A stretch of 64,000 nucleotides of DNA from Actinopolyspora saharensis (lineage in GTDB: Bacteria > Actinomycetota > Actinomycetes > Mycobacteriales > Pseudonocardiaceae), in contig NZ_FNKO01000002.1 in assembly GCF_900100925.1 (NCBI RefSeq), positions 992,001 through 1,056,000 of the forward strand, read 5' to 3'. The notes beneath the pieces are model-generated. The model saw nothing but the letters and a program-made list of their open reading frames with translations. It was not told the origin of the DNA and did not search any database. Of the stretch, positions 17,249-25,620 are shown piece by piece (the first letter of the stretch is position 1; each line of letters starts with the position of its first letter). The translations under genes were made by a program, and so were the position numbers.

Positions 17249-18609
17249 TGGCGAGCCAGGAACGCGGTTTCTCCAAGATCACCGACGCGGTCGCGTCGTG
17301 GTCGAACATCCGCCAGCTCATTCGCGGCGGTGACGAGGGCAAGCTCGTGCCGGTGGTGATCCCGAAGGACAACCGGGGCATCGGCTGGCTCGTGCTGCTG
17401 TTCGTGGCCCTCTACCTCGCCGGGACGGCGGCGTTCAGCAGCGGGCTGATCGCCGCGGCCACCGGAGCGGGGGCGGCCCTGGCCCTGGTGCTCGCCGCGA
17501 TAGCGCTGTGGCGCGGCTCGATCGTGGAGATCGAGCAGGGCACCACCGGCATCCGCAGCCGTTACGGCGCGTTCACCGGAACGCTCGACCCCGGCCGGCA
17601 CTACCTGTGGTGGCCCTGGGACAAGGTGGAGTTCATCGTGGACACCACCACCGAGATCCCCTACAGCGCACCGGTGGCCGCCTGCCCCACCGCGGAGGAC
17701 GTGCCGCTGAAGGCCATCGAGTTCTTCCTGAAGTTCCGCATCGACAACCCGATCGACTTCGTGCGCACGATCGGCGCGGGCAACTTCGACGCGGTGCTGT
17801 CCAGCGCGGTGCAGGACGCGATCCGGCAACGCGGCAGGCAGGTGCACACCGAGGACGCCTACGACCTGCGCGGCAGCGACGTCGAGGACATGCAGGCGAC
17901 GCTGAACCGCCAGCTGAGCAAGTACGGCGTGTGGATCCTCGGGGCCAACATCCCGGACGTCCAGCTCCCGGACCAGTACCAGCAGCACCTCGCCACGAGG
18001 GAGCGCGTCTCCAAGGAGCTCAGCGCCTACGAGCGCGAGTGGGAGCTGACCCGCAAGCGGCGCATCGACAACCTGTCGATGGAGATCGAGCGGGCGAAGA
18101 AGACGCGCGACGCCAAGCTGGTGGAGGTGAAGGCGGCCCGCAACCAGGCGCGGCGCGACGTCGCCCGCAGGTTGGAGGAGCAGGAAACCGAGGCCCAGCG
18201 GGCTCAGTGGGAGATCGAGGCCCGCGGCAGGGCCACGCTCACCGAGGCGCAGAACGAGGCGAAGTCCCGCGAGCGGCTGGGCCGCGCCTACCGGGACAAC
18301 CGCGCCGTGCTCAGCTACGAACTGGCGCAGCGCAGGCTCGAGGTCGGTGCGAAGCTGGCCGAGCGCGCGCCGCGTCCGATCGTCGTGCGCGGCGGTGGCG
18401 GTGAGCAGTCGACTCTGTCCACGCTGCTGGTGTCCCAGCTGCTGCCGAAGATGAGCGCGGAGGCGTTCGCGAACGATGACGCCGCGTCCCGCCCGGCTGG
18501 TTCCGGCGGCTCCCGGAGCGGGAGCTCCGTGGACGAGGCGATGCAGGCCGTCGACCGGACCGAGGAGTTCGCGCAGTCGATGCTGGACAACGACAAGGGC
18601 AACCAGTAG
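17248..18609 (+). CDS. SPFH/Band 7 (flotillin-like) membrane protein B
   Basis: The 453-residue paralogue of protein A has two close membrane helices (about 48-90), then an SPFH domain opening with GSIVEIEQGTTGIRSRYGAF. A long charged coiled coil follows, with YEREWELTRKRRIDNLSMEI at its start. The motif VPLKAIEFFLKFRIDNPIDF parallels the equivalent stretch of protein A. The tail is shorter and less acidic. The ATG at 17248 overlaps the stop of gene A. A strong hairpin terminator follows 44 bp downstream. Confidence 0.88.
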   Translation: MASQERGFSKITDAVASWSNIRQLIRGGDEGKLVPVVIPKDNRGIGWLVLLFVALYLAGTAAFSSGLIAAATGAGAALALVLAAIALWRGSIVEIEQGTTGIRSRYGAFTGTLDPGRHYLWWPWDKVEFIVDTTTEIPYSAPVAACPTAEDVPLKAIEFFLKFRIDNPIDFVRTIGAGNFDAVLSSAVQDAIRQRGRQVHTEDAYDLRGSDVEDMQATLNRQLSKYGVWILGANIPDVQLPDQYQQHLATRERVSKELSAYEREWELTRKRRIDNLSMEIERAKKTRDAKLVEVKAARNQARRDVARRLEEQETEAQRAQWEIEARGRATLTEAQNEAKSRERLGRAYRDNRAVLSYELAQRRLEVGAKLAERAPRPIVVRGGGGEQSTLSTLLVSQLLPKMSAEAFANDDAASRPAGSGGSRSGSSVDEAMQAVDRTEEFAQSMLDNDKGNQ

Positions 18610-18652
18610 TTCCCGTTGCCGGGGTTCCTCGCGCGATCCCGTCCGCACAGTT

Positions 18653-18686
18653 CGAGTGCCCGGTCCCCGCGGGGGCCGGGCACTCG
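18653..18686. terminator. Bidirectional hairpin terminator
   Basis: CGAGTGCCCGG at 18653-18663 pairs with CCGGGCACTCG at 18676-18686, with further C/G pairing inside the 12-nt loop. It sits between the converging SPFH-B and coxG-like genes and can serve both. Confidence 0.75.
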
Positions 18687-18711
18687 GCCGAGCCGTGCGA
18701 CGTCTCCCGTC

Positions 18712-19605
18712 TCAGCGCTTCCGGTTGGTTCTCCTGCGCAGCAGCACGAAGGCCACGGTCAATCCGACCACTGCGGCGGCCACCGGGGCGAGCCGCTTCA
18801 GCACCGGCATTCCCGCCGTGCCGAGCAGGTCCACCGCGTCCTCGGCCTCCCCGGATAACTCGGCGGCCTTCCGGTCACCACCGGCAGCGGCACCCGCCGC
18901 GCCCTCCGGGGAGGCCCCGTCCCCGGTCCCCGCGGTTTCCGGTCCCGGCCGCTGACCGGACGACTCGACACCGGTGACCTTCCAGCCGGTCCGCCCTTCG
19001 GAGCTCTCCTGCCGTTCCTGTTCGTCCGCCTGCTCGCTCGTCGCGGCGGGCTGTTCGCCGTCCGGGAGGTGCCCGTTCCGGGAGACCGCGGACCCGACGC
19101 CCTCCTCGGCCGCACCGGCGGCCTCCCCGGTGGTGGCCTGTGCTGCTTCCTGGCCGGACTCGGCGCCGGTCAGCCGCTCGGCCAGGCAGTTCGCGAACTG
19201 GTTGATCAGCTTCTCCGCCACGTCGGAGATCAGCCCGCGGCCGAGTTGGGCGGGCTTTCCGGTTACCTTCAGGTCCGTGTCCACGTGCACGGCGGTGCTC
19301 GTGCCCTCGGGGCGCAGCGTCGCGCTCACCGTGGCCGAAGCGGTGCCGTTGCCACGCGAGTCCTTGCCGTTGGCGTCCACGACGGCCCGGCGCGCCTCGG
19401 GATCCACCGAGGTGAAGCTGCCGCTGCCCTTGTACAGCAGCGAAACCGGACCGAGTTTGACCTTGACCGAACCGGAGAACTCGTTTCCCTCCACGCTCTT
19501 CAGCGTCGCCCCCGGCATGCACGGCGCCACCCGTTCCAGGTCGAGCAACGCCTGCCAGGCGTCGTCGACCGGAACCGGCACGGTGAATTCGTGCTCCAGC
19601 TGCAC
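18712..19605 (-). CDS. CoxG-like SRPBCC protein with C-terminal membrane anchor
   Basis: The 297-residue protein has a CoxG/SRPBCC domain at about 1-150 (MQLEHEFTVPVPVDDAWQAL, CMPGATL, and GRGLISDVAEKLINQFANCL). A disordered linker of about 100 residues and a C-terminal membrane helix near 268-290 with basic flanks follow. CoxG proteins recruit the assembled molybdenum hydroxylase to the membrane. Here the anchor fits that role for the CoxSLM-like enzyme encoded upstream on the same strand. A 454-bp stretch carrying a dispersed repeat separates it from that operon, so co-transcription is uncertain. Confidence 0.85.
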   Translation of the reverse strand: MQLEHEFTVPVPVDDAWQALLDLERVAPCMPGATLKSVEGNEFSGSVKVKLGPVSLLYKGSGSFTSVDPEARRAVVDANGKDSRGNGTASATVSATLRPEGTSTAVHVDTDLKVTGKPAQLGRGLISDVAEKLINQFANCLAERLTGAESGQEAAQATTGEAAGAAEEGVGSAVSRNGHLPDGEQPAATSEQADEQERQESSEGRTGWKVTGVESSGQRPGPETAGTGDGASPEGAAGAAAGGDRKAAELSGEAEDAVDLLGTAGMPVLKRLAPVAAAVVGLTVAFVLLRRRTNRKR

Positions 19606-20059
19606 TGGTCCTCCTCATCGCATCAGCCGGATGTCCGTCCGGATCGGCGGTCTCCTGACGGCGCAGGAGAGGTCCCGGGCATCTCCCTTCGGCCCCGCAG
19701 GCGCCGAAACCCTTGCCATCTACGCAGCCGGTATCACCGGAAAGCCGAGCTGCCGCTCCCACTCAGGAACTCCCAGCGCAAGGCTTCCGCTCGACGCAGG
19801 TGCTCTGAGCCTGAGCAACTGGCACCGCCGGAGGCTCCGCCACGCAACCACCCACGCCAAGCCAGTCCCTGAAAAAGCCTCACCCCAACGCGAGTGCTCT
19901 GAGCCTGCGCAGGAGGAGAAGATCCGGTGCGTGAGTCGGATGCATTGCAAGGCCGGGCCGCTCGCAGCGTAGGTCGCTACTCAAGAGCGGCCCAACACAG
20001 CAAGGCGCCGACTCACGTGCCGGCTAACCGACCATCCGGACAAAGCTCCGTCGGGAAAA
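19606..20059 (+). repeat. Dispersed intergenic repeat, copy with hairpin 1
   Basis: No gene is present. In order, the stretch contains the small hairpin TTCGGC/GCCGAA (19688-19708) and a CAGGAACTCCCAGCGCAAGG module. The shared CTCTGAGCCTGAGCAACTGG motif follows near 19805, with a second partial copy near 19900. Hairpin 1 (19924-20023) is described separately. The element separates the coxS-L-M-like operon from the coxG-like gene on the same strand. Confidence 0.8.
19924..20023 (+). ncRNA. Hairpin 1, copy A: 100-nt structured element
   Basis: The outer stem pairs 19924-19939 with 20008-20023: 16 consecutive pairs, two of them G-U, around the core GTGAGTCGG/CCGACTCAC. An inner 9-bp stem pairs GGGCCGCTC (19955-19963) with GAGCGGCCC (19985-19993). 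The internal-loop strands GCATTGCAAGG and CAACACAGCAAGGCG are almost unchanged in all three copies in the window. Copy C (52527-52626) is nearly identical. Copy B (47777-47878) keeps the outer core stem but changes the inner stem with compensation. Whether it is transcribed is unknown. Confidence 0.55.
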
Positions 20060-20911
20060 TTACGAACTAGCGGTGGTCAAAGCCCTCTTGGTCAACACCT
20101 CGGCCAAGTGCTCCCGATACTCCACATCGGCATTGGCGTCGCTGCCCGCGCTCGTTCCCTCGGTGGCCCGCGCTGCCGCCTGCCGTATCGCCTCCTCGGT
20201 GGGGGCCGCGCCGAGCAGCGCCTGCTCCACGCCCTCCGCGCGTATCGGGGTCGCTCCCATGTTGGTCAGCCCGACCCGCGCGCGGGCGACCTTGCCGCCC
20301 TCCACGAGCACCGTGGTCGCGACTCCCACCACCGACCAGGCCTGCGCCACCCGGTTGAACTTCTCGTAGTGCGCGCTCCACCCGGTGTGCTTGGGCACCC
20401 GGACCTCGACGAGGACCTCGTCCGGCTCGAGCGATGTGGTGAAGTAGTCGACGAAGAACTCGCGCGCCGCGATGTTCCTCCTGCCGGAGGGACCGGCCAC
20501 GACCATCTCCGCGTCCATGGCCAGCACCGGCGCCAGCAGGTCGCCCGCGGGATCGGCGTGGGTTATGGATCCCCCGAACGTCCCGCGGTGCCGCACCTGC
20601 GGGTCTGCGACGGTCCGCGTCGTCAGCGCGATCAGCCCGGCGTGCTCGGAAACCAGGTCGTCACGCAGCACGTCGTGGTGACTGGTCATGGCGCCGATCA
20701 CCAGGTCGTCACCTTCCTCGCGGATTCCGCGCATCTCGGCGACCTTGCCGAGGTCCACCACCAGCGCGGGATCGGCGAGCCTCATGCGCAGCACCGGGAG
20801 CAGGCTCTGCCCTCCGGCGAGGACCTTGGCGTCCTCCCCCGCGCTGCTCAGCGTCCGGACCGCCTCCTCCACCGTGGAGGGGGCAACGTAGTCGAACTCC
20901 GCGGGAATCAC
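20060..20911 (-). CDS. Molybdenum hydroxylase FAD-binding subunit (CoxM-like)
   Basis: The 283-residue flavoprotein begins MIPAEFDYVAPSTVEEAVRT. It carries the FAD-binding signatures AGGQSLLPVLRMRLADP and TFGGSITHADPAGDL of the xanthine dehydrogenase/CO dehydrogenase medium-subunit family. It passes electrons from the 2Fe-2S subunit to a quinone or other acceptor. Its ATG overlaps the stop of the large-subunit gene (ATGA). The order S-L-M differs from the classical coxM-S-L order. Confidence 0.92.
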   Translation of the reverse strand: MIPAEFDYVAPSTVEEAVRTLSSAGEDAKVLAGGQSLLPVLRMRLADPALVVDLGKVAEMRGIREEGDDLVIGAMTSHHDVLRDDLVSEHAGLIALTTRTVADPQVRHRGTFGGSITHADPAGDLLAPVLAMDAEMVVAGPSGRRNIAAREFFVDYFTTSLEPDEVLVEVRVPKHTGWSAHYEKFNRVAQAWSVVGVATTVLVEGGKVARARVGLTNMGATPIRAEGVEQALLGAAPTEEAIRQAAARATEGTSAGSDANADVEYREHLAEVLTKRALTTASS

Positions 20912-23364
20912 CTGTCACCTCCGGTCGCGAGACCACCGTCGTTGTCGCCGGATCCGAGCCCACCGTCGGATTCCGCCGCGGCGGAACTCGACCGGGCCTC
21001 GGACAGCGCTCGCCACACCCGCTGCGGCGAGCACGGCATCCGCACATCGTTAACCCCGTAGTGCCTGATCGCGTCGACCACCGCGTTGACCACGGCCGGG
21101 GTGGAGGCGATCGTGCCCGCCTCGCCCACTCCCTTGACTCCGAGCGGGTTGGACGTCGCCTCGGTCTCGGTGCGGTCCGTCCGGAACTCGGGCAGGTCCA
21201 TCGCGGAAGGGACCAGGTAGTCCGCGAAGGTGGCGGTCGTCAGCGTGCCGTCGTCGTCGTGAACCGCCTCCTCGTACAGCGCCTGGGCGATCCCCTGGGC
21301 CAGTCCACCGTGCACCTGTCCCTCCACGATGAGCGGGTTGACGACGCTGCCGACGTCGTCCACGCACACGTAGGACCTGATGCGCACCCCGCCGGTCTCG
21401 GTGTCGACCTCCGCGGCGCACAGGTGCGTGCCGTGCGGGAAGGAGAAGTTCTCCGGGTCGTAGCTGGCCTCGGCGTCGAGGTTCGGCTCCACCCCCTCGG
21501 GCAGGTCGTGGGCGGTGAACGCGGCCAGCGCCACGTCGGTGATGCCCATGCCCTTGTCCGTGCCGCGAACCGCGAAGCGCCCCGCGGTGAACTCCAGGTC
21601 CTGCTCGGAGCACTCCAGCATGTGCGCGGCGATCTTCCCGGCCTTCTCGACCACCCTGTCGGAGGCCTGAACAGCCGCGATTCCCCCGACCGCGAGCGAG
21701 CGGGACCCGTAGGTGTCCAAGCCGCGCGGTGAGGACTGCGTGTCCCCGTGCAGCACCTCGATGTCCTCGAAGGGCACGCCCAACCGGTCGGCGACGATCT
21801 GGCTCCATGCGGTCACGTGGCTCTGCCCGTGCGGCGAGGTGCCGGTGACCACCTCCACCTTGCCGGTGGGCAGCACCCGGACCTGGGAGTGCTCCCAGCC
21901 GCCCGCCCCGTAGGACAGCGAACCGAGCACTCTGGAGGGAGCAAGCCCGCACATCTCGGTGAAGGTGGAGATCCCGATGCCCAGCTGGACGGTGTCACCG
22001 CGCTGCCTGCGCTGCACCTGCTCGTCGCGCAGCTGCTGGTAACCGAACATCTCCATCGCCCGGTCCGTGGCCGCCTCGTAGTTCCCGGAGTCGTAGGTCA
22101 GCCCGGCGACGGTGTCGAAGGGGAACTCCTCGTGGCCGATCCAGTTCTTGCGGCGGACCTCCATCGGATCCATGTCGAGCTCGGCGGCCAGCTCGTCCAT
22201 CATCCGCTCGATCGCGAAGGTCGCCTCGGGACGTCCCGCTCCCCGGTAGGCGTCGGTCGGTGTCTTGTTGGTGAACACGTTCGTGCAGGTGAACCGGTAC
22301 GCGTCGAACTTGTAGATCGAGTTGAACATCAACGCGCCGAGAATCGGCACCCCGGGCGAGACCAGCCGCAGATAGGCTCCCATGTCGGCGAGCAGGTCGA
22401 CCTTGAGCCCGGTGACGGTTCCGTCCGCGCGCGCGGCCAGGGAGAGTCGCTGAACCTGGTCTCTGCCGTGGTGGCCGGACAGCATCGTCTCTGACCTGGT
22501 CTCGGTCCACTTGACCGGACGCCCGAGCTGCTCGGCCATAAGGAAGGTGAGCATCTCCTCGGGGGTGACCTGCAACTTGCCGCCGAACCCCCCTCCGACG
22601 TCCGGGGCGATCACCCGGATCTTGTGCTCGGAGGTTCCCAGCGTCATGGCGATCATCGTGCGCAGGATGTGCGGCACCTGAGTGGCCGACCAGACCGTGT
22701 ACTGCTCCCCCGTCGGGTCGACGAGCACCGAGCGGGGTTCCATGAAGGCGGGGATCAACCGCTGCTGCCGGAAGGTTCGGTCCACCCGAACCTCGGCGTC
22801 CCGCAGCGTCTGCTCCACGTCGCCTCCGGTCCCGGCCTCGACCGAGTCGAAGGTCCACGTCGCGCTGCGGTTGGTGCCCAGTCCCTCGTGGACCAGCGGG
22901 GAGTCGTCCCGCGCCGCCGACTCGATGTCGAGCACGACGTCGAGGTCCTCGTAGTCGACGTCGATCGCGTCCAGGGCGTCGCGCGCCTCGGCGGGGCTGC
23001 GCGCCGCGACCATGGCCACGGCCTCACCGGCGAAGTTGACCGAGTCGACCGCCATGGAGGGGGCCTCGGGGGCTTTCATGTCCTCGGTCACGGGCCAGGC
23101 GCACGGCAGGCTGCCCTGCCGCTGCGCGATGTCCGCCCCGGTAACCACCGCGTGGACCCCGGACATCCGGCGCGCTTCCGAGGTGTCGATGGAGCTGATC
23201 CGGGCGTGGGCCACCGGGCTGCGGAGCACGGCGAGGTGCACCGTGCCGGGAGGGTTCATGTTGTCGGTCCAGCGCGTCCTGCCGGTGACCAGCCGGGCGT
23301 CCTCCTTGCGCTTGCGCGCGCGACCGAGCTCGGGTTCGGACGGGCTCACTGGCGTGGCGGTCAT
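20908..23364 (-). CDS. Molybdenum hydroxylase large subunit, form II CoxL-like
   Basis: The 818-residue catalytic subunit holds the molybdopterin cytosine dinucleotide site. The aldehyde oxidase/xanthine dehydrogenase a/b hammerhead domain is at about 18-130. The Mo-binding domain follows, with DVGGGFGGKL and the active-site segment TPTDAYRGAGRPEATF. True CO dehydrogenases (form I) carry AYXCSFR there. AYRGAGR is the form II signature, whose substrate is usually unknown, so a CO-oxidising role should not be assumed. Near the C-terminus GVGEAGT carries the catalytic Glu seen in this superfamily. ATGA overlaps join it to both neighbours; ATG at 23364 is chosen on that basis. Confidence 0.92.
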   Translation of the reverse strand: MTATPVSPSEPELGRARKRKEDARLVTGRTRWTDNMNPPGTVHLAVLRSPVAHARISSIDTSEARRMSGVHAVVTGADIAQRQGSLPCAWPVTEDMKAPEAPSMAVDSVNFAGEAVAMVAARSPAEARDALDAIDVDYEDLDVVLDIESAARDDSPLVHEGLGTNRSATWTFDSVEAGTGGDVEQTLRDAEVRVDRTFRQQRLIPAFMEPRSVLVDPTGEQYTVWSATQVPHILRTMIAMTLGTSEHKIRVIAPDVGGGFGGKLQVTPEEMLTFLMAEQLGRPVKWTETRSETMLSGHHGRDQVQRLSLAARADGTVTGLKVDLLADMGAYLRLVSPGVPILGALMFNSIYKFDAYRFTCTNVFTNKTPTDAYRGAGRPEATFAIERMMDELAAELDMDPMEVRRKNWIGHEEFPFDTVAGLTYDSGNYEAATDRAMEMFGYQQLRDEQVQRRQRGDTVQLGIGISTFTEMCGLAPSRVLGSLSYGAGGWEHSQVRVLPTGKVEVVTGTSPHGQSHVTAWSQIVADRLGVPFEDIEVLHGDTQSSPRGLDTYGSRSLAVGGIAAVQASDRVVEKAGKIAAHMLECSEQDLEFTAGRFAVRGTDKGMGITDVALAAFTAHDLPEGVEPNLDAEASYDPENFSFPHGTHLCAAEVDTETGGVRIRSYVCVDDVGSVVNPLIVEGQVHGGLAQGIAQALYEEAVHDDDGTLTTATFADYLVPSAMDLPEFRTDRTETEATSNPLGVKGVGEAGTIASTPAVVNAVVDAIRHYGVNDVRMPCSPQRVWRALSEARSSSAAAESDGGLGSGDNDGGLATGGDR

Positions 23365-23921
23365 CACTGTCCTCCCGTCACACGTGCGTCGGCCTGCTCG
23401 GTGGAGGTGCGCGGGGCCGGTGCCTCCCCGGAGCGCTCCATGGCCGGTCCCGCGCCCGGCCGCATCTGCTCGGAGGCGTCCCGCACGGCGCGGACTATAT
23501 TCTGGTAACCCGTGCAGCGGCAGAGGTTGCCCTCCAGCCCTTCCCGGATCTGCTCGTCGTCCGGCTCGGGGTTCTCCGCGAGCAGGTCCAGGGCCTGCAT
23601 GATCATCCCCGGGGTGCAGAACCCGCACTGCAGCGCGTGGTTGTCGTGGAAGGCCTGCTGCAGCGGGTGCAGCCCTCCCTCCTGGGAGAGGGCTTCCACG
23701 GTGGTCACCTCGTGGCCGTCCGCCTGCACGGCCAGCACCGAGCAGGACTTCACGCTCTGCCCGTCCATGTGGACCGTGCAGGCCCCGCAGTTGCTGGTGT
23801 CGCAGCCGACGACGGTGCCGACTTTGCCGAGCTGTTCGCGCAGGTACTGCACCAGCAGGGTTCTGGGCTGCACCTCGTCGGTGTAGGTGGTTCCGTCGAC
23901 ATCGACGGTTATGCGCGGCAT
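23364..23921 (-). CDS. Molybdenum hydroxylase 2Fe-2S subunit (CoxS-like)
   Basis: The 185-residue iron-sulfur subunit holds two clusters. The plant-ferredoxin-type site is [13 protein letters not shown], with its fourth Cys in SCSVL. The second site is CGFCTPG with CRCTGYQN. The last 30 residues are a variable Ala/Pro/Glu-rich tail. It is the first gene of the S-L-M operon and its stop overlaps the large-subunit ATG. Confidence 0.94.
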   Translation of the reverse strand: MPRITVDVDGTTYTDEVQPRTLLVQYLREQLGKVGTVVGCDTSNCGACTVHMDGQSVKSCSVLAVQADGHEVTTVEALSQEGGLHPLQQAFHDNHALQCGFCTPGMIMQALDLLAENPEPDDEQIREGLEGNLCRCTGYQNIVRAVRDASEQMRPGAGPAMERSGEAPAPRTSTEQADARVTGGQ

Positions 23922-24365
23922 TGGGCCTCCTCAACGGGCCTGGCCCGCGGTGCGCGGACGTACGTTCGAAACACCCCGCCCGAGTGACGGGAGTCACAAC
24001 TCAAGAGCCTGCTACTTCACTGCGCCTCAAGCAAGCCCACGATCGGTCGGGATCATGGTCCCGAACGACACGTGTCGTGTCCGAACAGCGACACAGCGGG
24101 ATTCCGGCCACGATCCGGTGAAACTCCGCAGCGACCGCGCGGTGCTCCTCACCGCGCGAACCACCGACACCACCGCGGGGTCTCGTGCCGCACGAGGGGA
24201 ACGTTTCGCGCGAAACCGTCACCCTGGAGCGATTCCAGAAAGAACGTCTCGCGCGAAACCGCGCGTCCCCCAGGGCTCCGGGGCACGGTCGCCATCCGAT
24301 GTCGGGGTACCCGCAGCCGGGCGCCGACCGAGGTTCCGCCACGCGACCCGCTCGCCAACCCTCAC
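23922..24365. other. Intergenic region upstream of the coxS-like gene
   Basis: No gene was found in these 444 bases. The half next to the coxS-like gene should hold its promoter. The other half carries a pair of parS-like palindromes and a partial copy of the dispersed repeat (24299-24350, CCGATGTCGGGGTACCCGCA and GCGCCGACCGAGGTTCCGCC). Confidence 0.6.
24203..24259. repeat. Pair of parS-like palindromes, site 1
   Basis: GTTTCGCGCGAAAC at 24203-24216 is a perfect 14-bp palindrome. GTCTCGCGCGAAAC at 24246-24259 differs by one base. Starts are 43 bp apart. The canonical ParB site is GTTTCACGTGAAAC, so only the two central base pairs of each half-site junction differ. The same pair with the same spacing is at 39065-39121, embedded in about 67 bp of shared sequence. 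Confidence 0.55.
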
Positions 24366-25478
24366 TCACCGGGACTGGCGGTGCACTTCCTCCCAGAGCG
24401 TCCGCAGAGCCTCCAAACTGTGCCCGGCCACCAGCACGTCCACATGAGGCAGTGCCGCGACTATCCCGGACTGCACGGGCGAGTACTCCGCGTGACCCGC
24501 GTGGGGGTTGGCCCACAGCACGGCGCGCGCCAGTCGGCGCAGCCTGGCCACCCCCTCGGCGAGCTCGGTCGTGTCCCCGCGCTCCCAGCCGTCCGAGAAC
24601 AGCACCACCACGGCCGATCTGGCGGCGCCGCGCTGCCCCCAGCGGTCCAGGAAGACCCGCAGAGTCTCCCCCAACCGGGTTCCCCCGGAGAAGTCCGGCA
24701 CGGCGCGACCGGCCGCGGCCAGCGCCACCTCGGGGTCGCGCTGCCGCAACTGGCGAGTGACCCTGGTCAACCGCGTTCCCAGGGTGAAGACCTCGGTGCT
24801 GGCCGGAGCCGCCCGCACCACCAGGTGCGCGAAGCGCAGCAGGGCGTCGGCGTAGGCGCTCATCGATCCGGACACGTCCACGAGCAGCACCACCCTGCGC
24901 GGCCTGCCCGCCCGTGCCCGCCGAGCGAGCCGCACCGGTTCCCCACCGGACCGGAGCATGGCACGCATGGTCCCGTCCGGATCCAGCGTTCCCCGACGAG
25001 CCGGGCGTCGCCGCAACGAGGAACGCCGCGGTGGACGGAGGTCCAGCCGGGACAGCATCCTGCGCAGGTGGGCCCGCTCCGCCTCGTCCAGCTCGGCCAG
25101 ATCTCTCCTGCGCAGGGTCTCCACGTCGCCCGCGACGGCCAGCTGGTCGGTGTCCGCGGCCGTGGACTCCCCGCTCGAGTCCCCGCCGAGCGGGGCCGCC
25201 CGCGGGCGGGCGGGACGCGTCCGGGCAGCCGCGCCACCGGACTGCTCGACTCCGCCGAACCAGGCGGCGAAGGCGGCGTCGAACAGCGGCAGATCCTCCG
25301 GCTCGGAGCACAGGGTCAACCTGCCCGCCCAGTACAGCCGCGTCCACTCGGCCAGGTCGACGTGGGCCGTGGCGTCCAGAAAGGTCCTGACCCGCTCCGG
25401 ACCGCAGGTCATCCCCGAGTGGCGCAGCGCCTCGGCGAAGCCGACGAGCCCCTCGAGCGTGTGATCCACCTCGTCCAT
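24366..25478 (-). CDS. VWA domain CoxE-like protein
   Basis: The 370-residue protein has an N-terminal helical region, a basic Arg-rich linker (about 140-190) and a von Willebrand A domain with an intact MIDAS motif DVSGSMS near 205. The later SGGTRLGETL and FSDGWERGD segments supply further metal-site residues. CoxE-like VWA proteins work with a MoxR/CoxD AAA ATPase to mature the metal site of form I and II molybdenum hydroxylases; a matching ATPase is at 28639-29538. An in-frame GTG at 25493 is the alternative start, but CACAAT 6 nt before the ATG suggests a leaderless message starting at 25478. Confidence 0.88.
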   Translation of the reverse strand: MDEVDHTLEGLVGFAEALRHSGMTCGPERVRTFLDATAHVDLAEWTRLYWAGRLTLCSEPEDLPLFDAAFAAWFGGVEQSGGAAARTRPARPRAAPLGGDSSGESTAADTDQLAVAGDVETLRRRDLAELDEAERAHLRRMLSRLDLRPPRRSSLRRRPARRGTLDPDGTMRAMLRSGGEPVRLARRARAGRPRRVVLLVDVSGSMSAYADALLRFAHLVVRAAPASTEVFTLGTRLTRVTRQLRQRDPEVALAAAGRAVPDFSGGTRLGETLRVFLDRWGQRGAARSAVVVLFSDGWERGDTTELAEGVARLRRLARAVLWANPHAGHAEYSPVQSGIVAALPHVDVLVAGHSLEALRTLWEEVHRQSR

Positions 25479-25484
25479 GTCCGC

Positions 25485-25490
25485 ATTGTG
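25485..25490 (-). promoter_or_regulatory. Putative -10 box of the leaderless VWA gene
   Basis: CACAAT on the minus strand ends 6 nt before the ATG at 25478. Confidence 0.4.
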
Positions 25491-25620
25491 CACCTCGCGG
25501 GGCGGTCACGGCCCGGTTCCGACTCCGGCGGGCACGCGCTGCGGAGCGGCGGGACCGGCCGGGGAGCTCGACAACGGCTCACCGCTCCCGCCTGCCGTTC
25601 CGCGGACTTCCGGTCCTCGA

